IMG/VR virus record: IMGVR_UViG_3300046782_000609
Location: 1-28,249 of that record
Source: a virus
Length of the DNA stretch: 28,249 nucleotides
Strand: one strand, 5' to 3'
Made by a program: the position numbers and the translations under genes. A model generated the notes under the pieces. The model saw only the letters and a program-made list of their open reading frames with translations, was not told where the DNA came from and did no database searches. Below are positions 20,786 to 28,249 of the stretch, piece by piece; positions within the stretch are counted from its first letter, which is position 1; the number at the start of each line of letters is the position of its first letter.

Positions 20786-22093
20786 TTAGGTCAGCGACGG
20801 GATGCTGTCGTTCGGGTTGTCGATGGCCGAGAAGATCACGCTGTGGAACGGCATTTCGCTCACAATCGCCTGATCCATGTACATGCGCAGCTGAGCACCA
20901 GCGGCGTTGTCGAGCTGCTGATAGAAGAACTCGTCTGGGTTGCCGGGCAGGGTCGCGGTTACGTCACTCGAACCCACGCGCTTCCACTCGTCAGTCGGGA
21001 TGGCGAACGCCAACGACTGCTTCATGTAGCGATACGGCTTGATCTTGATTACGCCGCAATTCGTGATGAATTCGATCTCGCGGAAACCGGGCTTTGCCTT
21101 CCCGCCCATGTCCGAGCCGAGGTAGCGACGCATCGCCACTTCGTCGGTCAGGAGAGTCGACCAAGAGCGGTTATTCACGTAGCAAGTGCACCCGCCGTCG
21201 AGCCCGCTGTCTGCCGCGAGGGTGATGCCCTCGATCAGCTTGTCGAAGCTCAGCGGTCCGTTGACAGGGTAGGTCTGGGCCTTCCACTGGGGATACTGCG
21301 AGCCGTTGATGCCGAACATGATGCCGGTGTTCTCACAGATCGGCTCAGCGCCAATCATGCTGTTACCCACAGACGAATACACGTGAACGGTGGCACCAGT
21401 GGCCATCGCAGCGTTGTTTACTTCGGCCTGGAGGCCTTGCACCGTGATCCTGCACTTCGAGATATCGACTGCAATCACTTTGCAGGGAGTCGTCACGGTG
21501 AACGGGACGAACCCGCCGACTGCTACGAACTCGAGCAAGATGTTCTGCGCATCCTGCCAGAAACCGGGGATAAAGCTGGCGCGAGTGATCGTGAAGACGC
21601 GGATACCGTCTGCCGCAGCAGCAGAACCGACAGCCTGCACGACGCCGATATTAGAGAGCGGGGCCGCGGCGCTATTCGCACCGGGACCATACCAAAGAGC
21701 CATCTCGCGATGGAGCTCCATACCTTGCGTCAGATTCAGAATCTTGATCGCAACGCCTTGGTCGTACGCTTTCGCGCTCTCGCCCTTGGCCGCGCTGAGA
21801 CGGCTCATTTCGCCGTAAGAGAGCGATGCCTTCATCGCGATCTCTGCGCCCTGCAGCTGGGCGTCTTCGTAGATGCCGTCTACCGGTGTAGACAGAGTGA
21901 ACGCATCATGAGAGACTGAATACTTAGCGCCCTGCTCGAGACCGAGGCGGACGGGGAAGTAGTAATCTCGACCAGTTCGTTCCTTAGGTGGAACAAACTC
22001 AATATCTTTTGCAAAGGAGCCCTCAGGAGCAACGGGATTCGACATCCCGCCGTAAACTTCCTTTAGAAGGGCACCCGTCGAAGCGGATGGCAT
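20786..22093 (-). CDS. major capsid protein
   Basis: The product is 435 aa. It follows the scaffold gene in the canonical portal–scaffold–capsid order and is the only gene flanked by its own promoter-like element and a strong terminator, as expected for the most abundant virion protein. The N-terminal region (GALLKEVYGGMSNPVAPEGS, FVPPKERTGRDYYFPVRLGL) and the segment with AQLQGAEIAMKASLSYGEMS look like the N-arm and E-loop region of an HK97-fold shell protein. The later beta-rich part (FTVTTPCKVIAVDIS; ATGATVHVYSSVG) could be an inserted or A-domain segment. These domain assignments are inference. The ATG at 22093 has GAGG 11 bases upstream, a weak ribosome binding site. I cannot tell which capsid subfamily it belongs to. 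Confidence 0.85.
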   Translation of the reverse strand: MPSASTGALLKEVYGGMSNPVAPEGSFAKDIEFVPPKERTGRDYYFPVRLGLEQGAKYSVSHDAFTLSTPVDGIYEDAQLQGAEIAMKASLSYGEMSRLSAAKGESAKAYDQGVAIKILNLTQGMELHREMALWYGPGANSAAAPLSNIGVVQAVGSAAAADGIRVFTITRASFIPGFWQDAQNILLEFVAVGGFVPFTVTTPCKVIAVDISKCRITVQGLQAEVNNAAMATGATVHVYSSVGNSMIGAEPICENTGIMFGINGSQYPQWKAQTYPVNGPLSFDKLIEGITLAADSGLDGGCTCYVNNRSWSTLLTDEVAMRRYLGSDMGGKAKPGFREIEFITNCGVIKIKPYRYMKQSLAFAIPTDEWKRVGSSDVTATLPGNPDEFFYQQLDNAAGAQLRMYMDQAIVSEMPFHSVIFSAIDNPNDSIPSLT

Positions 22094-22247
22094 ATGTTAG
22101 AAAACCTCAAACTATGAGTGACTGTGGAAACAATGGTTTCGCACTTCACCGAGTCTGAGGTTGTCCACTTATGTGTTAGAGCCTTGTCCTCTCGGGGGCT
22201 CAGGTAGCAGCGGGCCTCTTGCGAACTGGTTAGTTAGTGCTTACTGA

Positions 22248-22256
22248 ATTATAACA
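22248..22256 (-). promoter_or_regulatory. extended −10 promoter candidate for the capsid gene
   Basis: On the minus strand TGTTATAAT is a perfect extended −10 element (TG-n-TATAAT). It lies 5 bp after the scaffold stop, within the 167-bp gap before the capsid gene (22094-22260). This is the longest non-coding gap in the window. A transcript would start near 22241 and carry a leader of about 150 nt. No −35 hexamer is obvious, which extended −10 promoters do not require. Apart from this and a weak 5-bp hairpin (22179-22201) I see nothing in the gap. Confidence 0.55.
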
Positions 22257-22260
22257 TGCG

Positions 22261-23382
22261 TCAAACTTTACCAGACCGAATCTGGCGCTCGAACTCACGG
22301 CTCGAGAGCTGCCGCGAGCCTGGCCGACTCGGAGCGGACGGATTCGTCGCGCGAGGAGCCCCGCCGTCGAGCCGCGGGCCGCCGAGCGTGGGTCGCTCGA
22401 CCTGCACGTTGTACTTCTTGATATAGTCTTCGATCTGACCCTTAGTGTCGACAACTGCGCGGCGAACGTCAGCACGCGACAGTTTCCCGGTCTCTTCGTA
22501 GATTGCGGCGCAGTGCTCGCGGAACAGGTTCCAGGCAGTCGGCTTGTGATCGAGCCCCGCGAGCTCGAATTCTTTCACCGCGATAGACCGCAAGTTGTTA
22601 GAGATAGCTTCTTGCTTCTGCGCCTGAATGGCTTGCTGCCGCTGCGCTTCCGCCTGCTGATGCTGACGCAGCAAGTCGGCGTGCTCGGCCTTCATGACTT
22701 GCGCTTGAATCCACTCGTCTCCCGAGCCGGGCACGGCCTCGTTCAGCTTGTCGGCGGTCATGGCTTCTTGCAGAAGCATCTGCGCGACCTCTTGAATGGG
22801 CATGCCGAGTCGACGCATGCCATAGAGCAGCTGCTGTGGGTCCTGCTTCCAGTTAGACAGGTAATTGACTAGTTCGCTTTGATCAGCCTCGAAGGCGCGG
22901 CGCTGCTCGGCGAGCTCCTGGCTCTTCTGCGTGAACGTGCGGCGCATCATGGCGCCGCTCCGCAGCTCGTCGAGGGAGCCTTCGAACCCGTCGTCTCCAA
23001 TGGCGAGGCGGAGCTTCGACATCAGGGCGTCGGGGATCTGTCCCTTTTCTATGGCCTCTAGGAGGTCCTTAGCGGGCACGCCGTGCACACCCTGTGCATA
23101 CCGTTCGTGCCATGGTGCGTCGTCACTGAGAGGCGCTGGGGTGGCTTCCCCGAGCTCTTTCGTCTGCCCGAGCTGAGGCTCGGCGTCGTTAGCTGGTTTC
23201 TGGCTAGTTAGAAACTCACCAGTTGGTTTGCTTCGAAGTTGACGGGCGAATTCTCGCGAGGAAAGCGAACCCGAGCTGGGTACCGATCCATGCGATGGGG
23301 TTGGTGATGGGGTTGAGCCCGTCGAGGGTGCCGAGGTAGGGGCGGCACCAGTCGATGCGGGCGCGGCAGATGGTTCTGACAC
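22261..23382 (-). CDS. capsid scaffolding protein
   Basis: The product is 373 aa between the portal and capsid genes, the usual place for the scaffold. The first 40 residues are Ser/Pro/Thr-rich and disordered. A long helical, Gln/Glu/Ala/Arg-rich central region (QKSQELAEQRRAFEADQSEL, LRQHQQAEAQRQQAIQ) fits the coiled-coil nature of scaffolds. The C-terminus is basic (FERQIRSGKV), like the coat-binding tail of P22 scaffold. A nearly identical motif SSREF(A/E)RQ(L/I)RS occurs at residues 41-51 and 360-370. The start is GTG at 23382 with AGGA five bases upstream. It would direct procapsid assembly and then leave. The call rests on position and composition. Confidence 0.8.
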   Translation of the reverse strand: MSEPSAAPASTGAAPTSAPSTGSTPSPTPSHGSVPSSGSLSSREFARQLRSKPTGEFLTSQKPANDAEPQLGQTKELGEATPAPLSDDAPWHERYAQGVHGVPAKDLLEAIEKGQIPDALMSKLRLAIGDDGFEGSLDELRSGAMMRRTFTQKSQELAEQRRAFEADQSELVNYLSNWKQDPQQLLYGMRRLGMPIQEVAQMLLQEAMTADKLNEAVPGSGDEWIQAQVMKAEHADLLRQHQQAEAQRQQAIQAQKQEAISNNLRSIAVKEFELAGLDHKPTAWNLFREHCAAIYEETGKLSRADVRRAVVDTKGQIEDYIKKYNVQVERPTLGGPRLDGGAPRATNPSAPSRPGSRQLSSREFERQIRSGKV

Positions 23383-23406
23383 GTTGTCCTGTTTCGATTG
23401 TTGGTG

Positions 23407-25635
23407 TTATGCGGCTGCTGCCGCGTTAGGAGGTGGCTGTGCCGGCTTCGCCGGCTGCGGAAGAGAGCCACCCATTGAATCGTCTGTGTTGTCTGCGCCG
23501 GGTCCCATGACCTTCTGCGCCTGGCCCTGCGTCTTGTCTGAGGGCTGTGAGCCGTTCGAGCCGTTCTTGCCGCCTGGGGGCGGCGGTGCTCCAGCTCCCC
23601 CCGGTTGCTGCGGCGGCGGGTTGCCGAGGATGCCTGCGAGATATGGGTCGCCGTTGCGCGCGATGTCGACGTGCTCGAGCATGTGCGCGAGCGTGGCCTC
23701 CATGATCCTGGGGTCCTTCTCGGCGGCGGGAGACGTCAGCACTTCGAGGTGCCCGAACATGTGACTCGTGACGTTGTCGCTCATGAGCACCTTGACGCTC
23801 GGCACCGTCTGCTTGGGCGGCGCTGGCGTGCCGTCTGGGCCGGGTTTGCCCGGCGCCATCACGATAGGCGGCGCCTTGAGCAGCTTCTCGTTCTCGCGGC
23901 GGATGCGCAGCTCAGCGCTGCGAGTCGGCTGGTAGCTAGGCTTGAACTGGCCGCTGACCACGAGCTCGATGATCTGCTGCGGGTCTTTGATCGGCATGCC
24001 TGGCCACTGGCGCAGGAGCTCTGCGAGCTGCATCTTGCCGGCAGAGGTTTTGAGTGCGGCGTTCGCAGTCTTGATGCGTACGCGCTGGATGCCGGTCCAA
24101 TCCTGCTCGGTGAATTCCTCGAGGTATGCGCGCTCGTCGATACCGACGATGGCCACGAGCTGCGGGTGCTTCGCGTGGTATTTCAGAAAGCTGATGGCGC
24201 CGTTGGCCACAGCTTCGCGGTGCAGGTCGAGATTCAGCGCCTCGTCCGACTGGGCCTCGACAGCGATCTGACTGTAGAGAGCCGCGTGCGCGCCCGAGGT
24301 GATATTCGTCGAGGTGTCGCCGCGCGCGATAGCGTTCAGGCCGCTGATCGACTGCATCGACGACTTGAGCAGATCGAGCACTTTGAAGGTATATTCGGGC
24401 AAATGCGGGAACTGAATAGGCTTCGGCGGCTCGGTGTTGGGCGGAATGAAGATGACCTTCTGTCCGTTGGCCAAAGAGTCGAGGTCCATGTCGGAGCCTT
24501 CGACGAGAGCCAGGGGAGGGCGACCGAAAGCCTCGATGTTCGTGGCCATGTCGGAAAGCACCTGGTTGCTCATCTGCTGTGCAGGTAGCAGGTTCCACAG
24601 AGCCGAGATCCCGAAGCTCGTGCCATGCAGCTCGCTCGTGCAAAGCGGGTAGACAGGGATTGTGTCGATGGGCAGCGGGCCATCATCGACCATGACGTCA
24701 TTCACGAAGATTGCGCGTCTGCCCTCGGGCATCGCCGCTGTGATCGCGTGATAAAAGATGCGGTAGCCGCACGTACCCTCGGGTTCCTTCGCCAAGGGGT
24801 CGGCGCCGGGGAACTGGTACTCGTAAACGTTGGCGACGTAGTCAGATTCGTCGATTTGCGTCGCGAAAAGCGGGTAGCGCGCGATCATCTCGACCTTGGT
24901 GCGCTTCGCGCCGATGACCATGCGCCACATCGGGTCGTCGAGCTCGGATCGGTACGGCTCGCAGACGACCTCCCACGGGAAACACCGCGCAAGCTTCAAA
25001 ACGCCGCGTTTGCCGCGCCTTTTGACCGGAATTGGGCCGCGATCCGAGGGAATTTCCTCTTCGAACTGGATCGTCTGGCCGCCGTCAGCGTCCCACTCGA
25101 GATGCGTGTACGCTTTGCCGTAGAGACCTTCTATCTTGACGACTTCTTTCTCTTTGCGCTCGCCGTATACCTCTTCGAGGTAGTATTTCACCATTGTGTC
25201 GCATGACTGCACCTGAGCCAGCGACTTGTAGTCAGTATTGAGAGCCTGCGCCTCGAATGCAGGCCGGTTCTTGGTCTGCATGTTGAAGATCTGGTCGGCA
25301 AACGACCGATAGTCATTCAACGAGAAGTCTATGAGCTCGCTGTCCTCGCCGCAGAACGAAATCGACTGCGTTGCCCAGCGGCTCGAGGCGCCCGAGGCCC
25401 CGTGCAGGCCGAAATAGTGGCTGAACGAGAAGCGGTACATGTTGAACATGTTCCGCCGCTCGAGCGCCGAGTAGAACTCGACCTCTTTATCGCTAAGCGT
25501 TGACCAGAGCTCGTCAGGGTCGCGTTCGTTTGCCCAATACTCATCGATGAGCTTGAGCGCATCCTCTTTTGTCGAGGTTTCGCGCTCTTCGACGTCGTTC
25601 TGGTTCGCTGGGTGCTTCTGCTCTACGTCAAACAT
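23407..25635 (-). CDS. portal protein (P22-like)
   Basis: The product is 742 aa, close to P22 portal (725 aa). Typical features are the N-terminal helical region with LKLIDEYWANERDPDELW, the RYGLHGASG-like linker area, FPWEVVCEPYRSELDDPMW, and IPVYPLCTSELHGTSFGISA then LLPAQQMSNQVLSDM. The helix/tunnel-loop part contains LDLLKSSMQSISGLNAIARG and SGAHAALYSQIAVEAQSDE. The last ~110 residues are Pro/Gly/Gln-rich and disordered, ending NAAAAA. That stretch lacks the long C-terminal barrel helix of P22 and may act as a flexible tail. It forms the dodecameric ring at one capsid vertex and binds terminase and the adaptor. The ATG has GGAG five bases upstream and overlaps the terminase gene by 8 nt. 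Confidence 0.9.
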   Translation of the reverse strand: MFDVEQKHPANQNDVEERETSTKEDALKLIDEYWANERDPDELWSTLSDKEVEFYSALERRNMFNMYRFSFSHYFGLHGASGASSRWATQSISFCGEDSELIDFSLNDYRSFADQIFNMQTKNRPAFEAQALNTDYKSLAQVQSCDTMVKYYLEEVYGERKEKEVVKIEGLYGKAYTHLEWDADGGQTIQFEEEIPSDRGPIPVKRRGKRGVLKLARCFPWEVVCEPYRSELDDPMWRMVIGAKRTKVEMIARYPLFATQIDESDYVANVYEYQFPGADPLAKEPEGTCGYRIFYHAITAAMPEGRRAIFVNDVMVDDGPLPIDTIPVYPLCTSELHGTSFGISALWNLLPAQQMSNQVLSDMATNIEAFGRPPLALVEGSDMDLDSLANGQKVIFIPPNTEPPKPIQFPHLPEYTFKVLDLLKSSMQSISGLNAIARGDTSTNITSGAHAALYSQIAVEAQSDEALNLDLHREAVANGAISFLKYHAKHPQLVAIVGIDERAYLEEFTEQDWTGIQRVRIKTANAALKTSAGKMQLAELLRQWPGMPIKDPQQIIELVVSGQFKPSYQPTRSAELRIRRENEKLLKAPPIVMAPGKPGPDGTPAPPKQTVPSVKVLMSDNVTSHMFGHLEVLTSPAAEKDPRIMEATLAHMLEHVDIARNGDPYLAGILGNPPPQQPGGAGAPPPPGGKNGSNGSQPSDKTQGQAQKVMGPGADNTDDSMGGSLPQPAKPAQPPPNAAAAA

Positions 25636-27157
25636 AAGATCTCCGCCCGCGCGTCTGCACGCCCTTGGGCATAATGTCGTTGGCGGCCTTGGTTATGCGG
25701 TTCGGCGCACGCAGATCGCCCTTGTGAAGAAAGATATCCTCGAGCGGGACCTCGCGAGACAGCGTGATTCCGTGCGGCGGCATCGGTGACTGCTGCCGAT
25801 TGATGTGCCGCCACGCGTATTTCAAGCAGTCGACCAAGTCACCGTGCCCGAGAGCCTCACTACGCTCGTAAGACGTTCGTGATTTGTTCCAGATGAGCTG
25901 CTCACACTGCTGGATCGTCTGCCGGCAGCGTGGGTTTATCTCGATGCGCTGGTTTTGGAACGCGTTGCGCAGCTGGTTCAGAGCTGCTTCTGCGCCGTCT
26001 TTGTCCGCTGCGCCGATACGGATGTCATGCTGAACCTTTAGGTCCAAGATCATGCGCGCGTCGTTGTCGGAGAAGCGGTAGATCGGGTTCTTCTTGAACA
26101 TCTTGTCTGACCAGAAGGTCAGATCTTTGAAGGCTTCGGCCTCGGTTTGGCGGATCGCCCGCGCCACGAGGTTCGTGGGGGCGCCGCGCTGAGCCCAGTC
26201 GTGCGTAACGACCATCTTGGCGCGCGCAAAGTCGTAATACGCACAGATTACAGCGCACAAGTCGCGCGTACCTGGGTCGACGATCGTGTAGCCGAGCGCA
26301 TAGGGCGGCGGAGTCTGCTCGATGACGTGCAGGCCGATGTTGAACTCGGGCAAAACAGTCAGTGACTCGCTGCGTACATCTTCGCAGAGACACTCGCGCC
26401 GGCACTCCTCAGACTCGATGCCGCCGAGAGCTCGGATCTGCTCGTCTCGCTCGGCTTTGGTGATGCGCGGGTTGTCGAAGATCGTGTACTTCGAATAGGC
26501 GTCTCGCTTGATGGCGTCGGGAACGAACTCTGTCTTATAGGGGTGCCCCGGGTCTTTGGCCGGGGTCGAGTTCATCATCAACGTCGCGCTCAAATGCCCC
26601 TGAAACTGAGGCATGATGATGCTCTGCACGACGTACTTGAGCTTATCGACGTAGCAGGCCTCACTGATCGTGACGCCGTTGCTCCAGCGACCACGCAGAC
26701 CGTCCGGGTTCGAGTCGAGACCGATGAGGCGCAGCACAGAGCCGTTGGCGAAGTAGAAGCCCGACTCGACGCCTTGGAACGACTGGCGGTAATACGGCTG
26801 TATCGACGGGGGGCAGTCTTCGCAGATCTGCTCCATGAGCGGCATGACAATCGACGCAATGTCCTTTTGCAGCGCCGTCGCATATGTTAGGATCTGCTTC
26901 GGAGTGCGCAGAGCGTCTTCGATGCGGATCAGCAGGCCAAGAAAGTCTTTACCAAAGCGTCTCGCGCAATTGGCGACGTATACACGCGGCCATAGACAGT
27001 CGCTATGCACGACGTCGCCGCGCACGCGAGCCTCATACGTCGCTTGCTCCCATGCACGGTATTTCTCGTATAGTTCGAGCTGACCGGGGTGGAGCTTGTA
27101 ACGAAGTCTGCCTGCGCGCCAGAGTAGAGAAGAGTCACTCAGGCCGGTCTGTGTCAT
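25628..27157 (-). CDS. terminase large subunit
   Basis: The product is 509 aa, the usual length. The ATPase domain has the Walker A-like CARRFGKD (64-71). The Walker B region is GVTISEA (161-167), with the catalytic Glu166 but Ser in place of the usual Asp. The coupling motif is MNSTP (195-199). The C-terminal nuclease domain (RNase H-like) begins GYTIVDPGTRDL with Asp294, and the later GHGDLVDCLKYAW provides another metal-binding Asp. It would drive DNA into the procapsid and cut the genome. The start ATG at 27157 has GAGG directly against it and overlaps the previous gene by 23 nt, so translational coupling is likely. No recognisable small-terminase gene is adjacent within the window. Confidence 0.92.
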   Translation of the reverse strand: MTQTGLSDSSLLWRAGRLRYKLHPGQLELYEKYRAWEQATYEARVRGDVVHSDCLWPRVYVANCARRFGKDFLGLLIRIEDALRTPKQILTYATALQKDIASIVMPLMEQICEDCPPSIQPYYRQSFQGVESGFYFANGSVLRLIGLDSNPDGLRGRWSNGVTISEACYVDKLKYVVQSIIMPQFQGHLSATLMMNSTPAKDPGHPYKTEFVPDAIKRDAYSKYTIFDNPRITKAERDEQIRALGGIESEECRRECLCEDVRSESLTVLPEFNIGLHVIEQTPPPYALGYTIVDPGTRDLCAVICAYYDFARAKMVVTHDWAQRGAPTNLVARAIRQTEAEAFKDLTFWSDKMFKKNPIYRFSDNDARMILDLKVQHDIRIGAADKDGAEAALNQLRNAFQNQRIEINPRCRQTIQQCEQLIWNKSRTSYERSEALGHGDLVDCLKYAWRHINRQQSPMPPHGITLSREVPLEDIFLHKGDLRAPNRITKAANDIMPKGVQTRGRRSYV

Positions 27158-27608
27158 CCTCGTCGACGGGCGTCTTGCCTAGCAGCGCCCTCACATCCTC
27201 GCGTTGTCTTTCGTGCTTAGCGTTCATCAGGTTTTCTTGATCCAGATGGATCTTCTCGCCTGCGCGGTCAGACGTCTCATCATCGGGGTAGATCCCCATG
27301 TGCTGATTGGTCTTCTTGTAGTTCTCAACAGCCTCGTCATCCGACCATAGAGCTCCCTCAGGGCTGATAGTCGGGATGAGCGCGTGCTTGCCGTCAGCGT
27401 CGATGCCCATAGAACGGACGGTGGCTATCTCGCCATCAGGCATGCGATGCTCTGGTCGGTGTTCTAGATCGATGGTTGGAGCCTCGGTCGCACCATACTT
27501 TAGCACCTCGGGCTTACCGACCTTGACGTCTCCCTCGGGTTTGACGAAATAGCCTTTGAGCTTCTTGATGATATCTAGATAGTTGATGTCTGAATAGGGC
27601 GAGGCCAT
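27135..27608 (-). CDS. DGxIATVRS-domain phage protein
   Basis: The product is 157 aa. Residues ~55-115 carry a domain often seen in phage virion proteins. HRMPDGEIATVRSMGI is followed by DADGKHALIPTIS, then WSDDEAVENYKKTNQHMGIY. In related proteins this reads DGS.ATVRS...LIPTV, then EAi..Y..tG.HLG.F, usually as part of a very large internal protein. Here it is a small separate gene. The N-terminus (MASPYSDINYLDIIKKLKGY) and the acidic C-terminus (VDEDDTDRPE) flank it. Its function is not known to me. It is transcribed with the terminase gene, overlapping it by 23 nt, and follows another virion-like gene by 5 bp. Confidence 0.65.
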   Translation of the reverse strand: MASPYSDINYLDIIKKLKGYFVKPEGDVKVGKPEVLKYGATEAPTIDLEHRPEHRMPDGEIATVRSMGIDADGKHALIPTISPEGALWSDDEAVENYKKTNQHMGIYPDDETSDRAGEKIHLDQENLMNAKHERQREDVRALLGKTPVDEDDTDRPE

Positions 27609-27613
27609 GGTTG

Positions 27614-28249
27614 CTATTTCATCAAGTCATCTTCGTCGTTGTCGCCAACGGCGCGTTTGGGCGCTGCGCGCGGATCGGAGTTGTTGTTCGCTGCTATGGT
27701 CCGGTTGCCGTTGGCCGCGGGCTCGCTCGAGAGCGGCTCGCCGACAGGGATGAGATCGGGGCGCCGCTTCTTCATGATCTTTGCGACGAGCGCCGCCTTC
27801 GCCTCGGGCGTCTCTTGCACGCCGTGCGTGCGTTCATAGTCGGCGATGTCTTGCATGATGGCGTCCATCTCGCCGACATCGAGGTCGCCGCCGCCTGGCC
27901 CCCGAGGCGTAGCTTCACCGCTAGGCGCCCTGCCCAAGAGCTTGCCGATGCCGGCCTTCGCGCCCTTGAGCACAGTGGGTAGAGCTTCGGGCAAGAGCGT
28001 ATTGACTGCCTGCTGCATCGGATGCTCGCCCATCCATTTGGCCGTACCCTTCAGCTTGTCTCCGAGCCCGCCCTGCTCGTCGCTGATCGCGTGCTCGGCG
28101 GCTGGTACGGCGAAGTTGCGCATCAGCCTTGCGGGCAACGACATGCCGCTCGAAGCGACAAACGCTGGCACCTGGGCCGCGCCGCTGCCCAGCATATCGC
28201 CGATGCCAGTCGCTACGGGCGAGCGTTTCTTCGCCTCTTCGTAGGGATC
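27614..28249 (-). CDS. putative virion protein, 5' truncated by the window edge
   Basis: The frame is open to the right edge, so the gene starts outside the window; 211 codons are visible. An in-frame ATG at 28195 exists, but 18 sensible codons precede it (DPYEEAKKRSPVATGIGD), so it is probably internal. The N-terminal part visible is Ala/Gly-rich and amphipathic (LGSGAAQVPAFVASSGMSLP, WMGEHPMQQAVNTLLPEALP). The middle is helical (MDAIMQDIADYERTHGVQE), and the C-terminus is polar and acidic (GDNDEDDLMK). The Ala/Gly-rich part resembles in kind the region at 165-345 of the 1395-aa virion protein, and both share an EHPM motif. No enzyme motif is seen. A virion or ejection role is a guess from this likeness. 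Confidence 0.55.
   Translation of the reverse strand, partial: DPYEEAKKRSPVATGIGDMLGSGAAQVPAFVASSGMSLPARLMRNFAVPAAEHAISDEQGGLGDKLKGTAKWMGEHPMQQAVNTLLPEALPTVLKGAKAGIGKLLGRAPSGEATPRGPGGGDLDVGEMDAIMQDIADYERTHGVQETPEAKAALVAKIMKKRRPDLIPVGEPLSSEPAANGNRTIAANNNSDPRAAPKRAVGDNDEDDLMK

Noticed and set aside
22179-22201. GAGCC/GGCTC hairpin in the gap between scaffold and capsid genes
   Set aside because: Only 5 bp of stem with a 13-nt loop and no T-run on either strand, so it is not supported as a terminator.
13236-24588. Long + strand open frames opposite the virion genes (for example 14109-15050, 16626-17774, 20843-21919, 23605-24588)
   Set aside because: They are antisense shadows of well-supported minus-strand genes, are Arg/His/Leu-rich in the way GC-rich antisense frames are, and contain no recognisable motif.
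1-28249. tRNA genes, CRISPR arrays, attachment sites, reverse transcriptase or diversity-generating repeats
   Set aside because: Reading both strands by eye I found no tRNA-like arm pattern, no spaced repeats of CRISPR type, no integrase or reverse transcriptase, and no template/variable repeat pair. A dedicated tRNA or repeat search was not possible here.

Overview
The window is a piece of a tailed double-stranded DNA phage genome, open at both ends. The large-terminase, P22-type portal, scaffold and capsid genes, followed by a short-tail adaptor and a long nozzle-like protein, point to a podovirus (short-tailed) architecture. There is no tail-sheath, tail-tube or tape-measure gene, and no integrase or repressor that I can recognise. 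The DNA is visibly GC-rich with frequent CTC/GAG codons, which suggests a GC-rich bacterial host. I cannot name the host or the phage genus from the sequence.

Left arm (1 to about 7.7 kb, mostly + strand): DNA replication, nucleotide metabolism and nucleic-acid processing. In order: the C-terminal end of a family A DNA polymerase, a VRR-NUC nuclease, a small two-helix membrane protein, a small coiled-coil protein, a MazZ-like dATP/dGTP diphosphohydrolase, a phage Dam-type adenine methyltransferase, a PD-(D/E)XK nuclease with four cysteines placed like an Fe-S nuclease, an unknown protein, a 5'(3')-deoxyribonucleotidase, an unknown Cys/coiled-coil protein, a single reading frame joining an HNH nuclease to an RNA ligase, and another unknown. 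A lone minus-strand gene (6159-6755) encodes an amidase-fold protein that has lost nearly all its catalytic residues. Two + strand helix-turn-helix proteins then close the arm, and a rho-independent terminator follows.

Right arm (28.2 down to 7.66 kb, all − strand): the virion module, read from right to left. It holds a partial virion-like protein, a small DGxIATVRS-domain protein, large terminase, portal, scaffold, major capsid protein, a small Pro-rich protein, head-tail adaptor, nozzle-like protein, a small protein, and three probable internal or ejected virion proteins (364, 800 and 1395 aa). The 1395-aa protein carries about 690 residues of proline-rich degenerate repeats. Two small genes end the module. 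An extended −10 promoter candidate lies before the capsid gene and a strong terminator lies after it, so the capsid gene probably has its own abundant transcript.

The two arms converge at about 7.66 kb, where a + strand terminator hairpin sits inside the last minus-strand gene. Genes are packed with ATGA, GTGA or TAATG overlaps, so translational coupling is likely throughout. The points most worth a second look are the HNH-RNA ligase fusion, the apparently dead amidase, the MazZ-like enzyme beside a family A polymerase, the repeat-rich giant virion protein, and a scaffold whose two ends carry the same motif.
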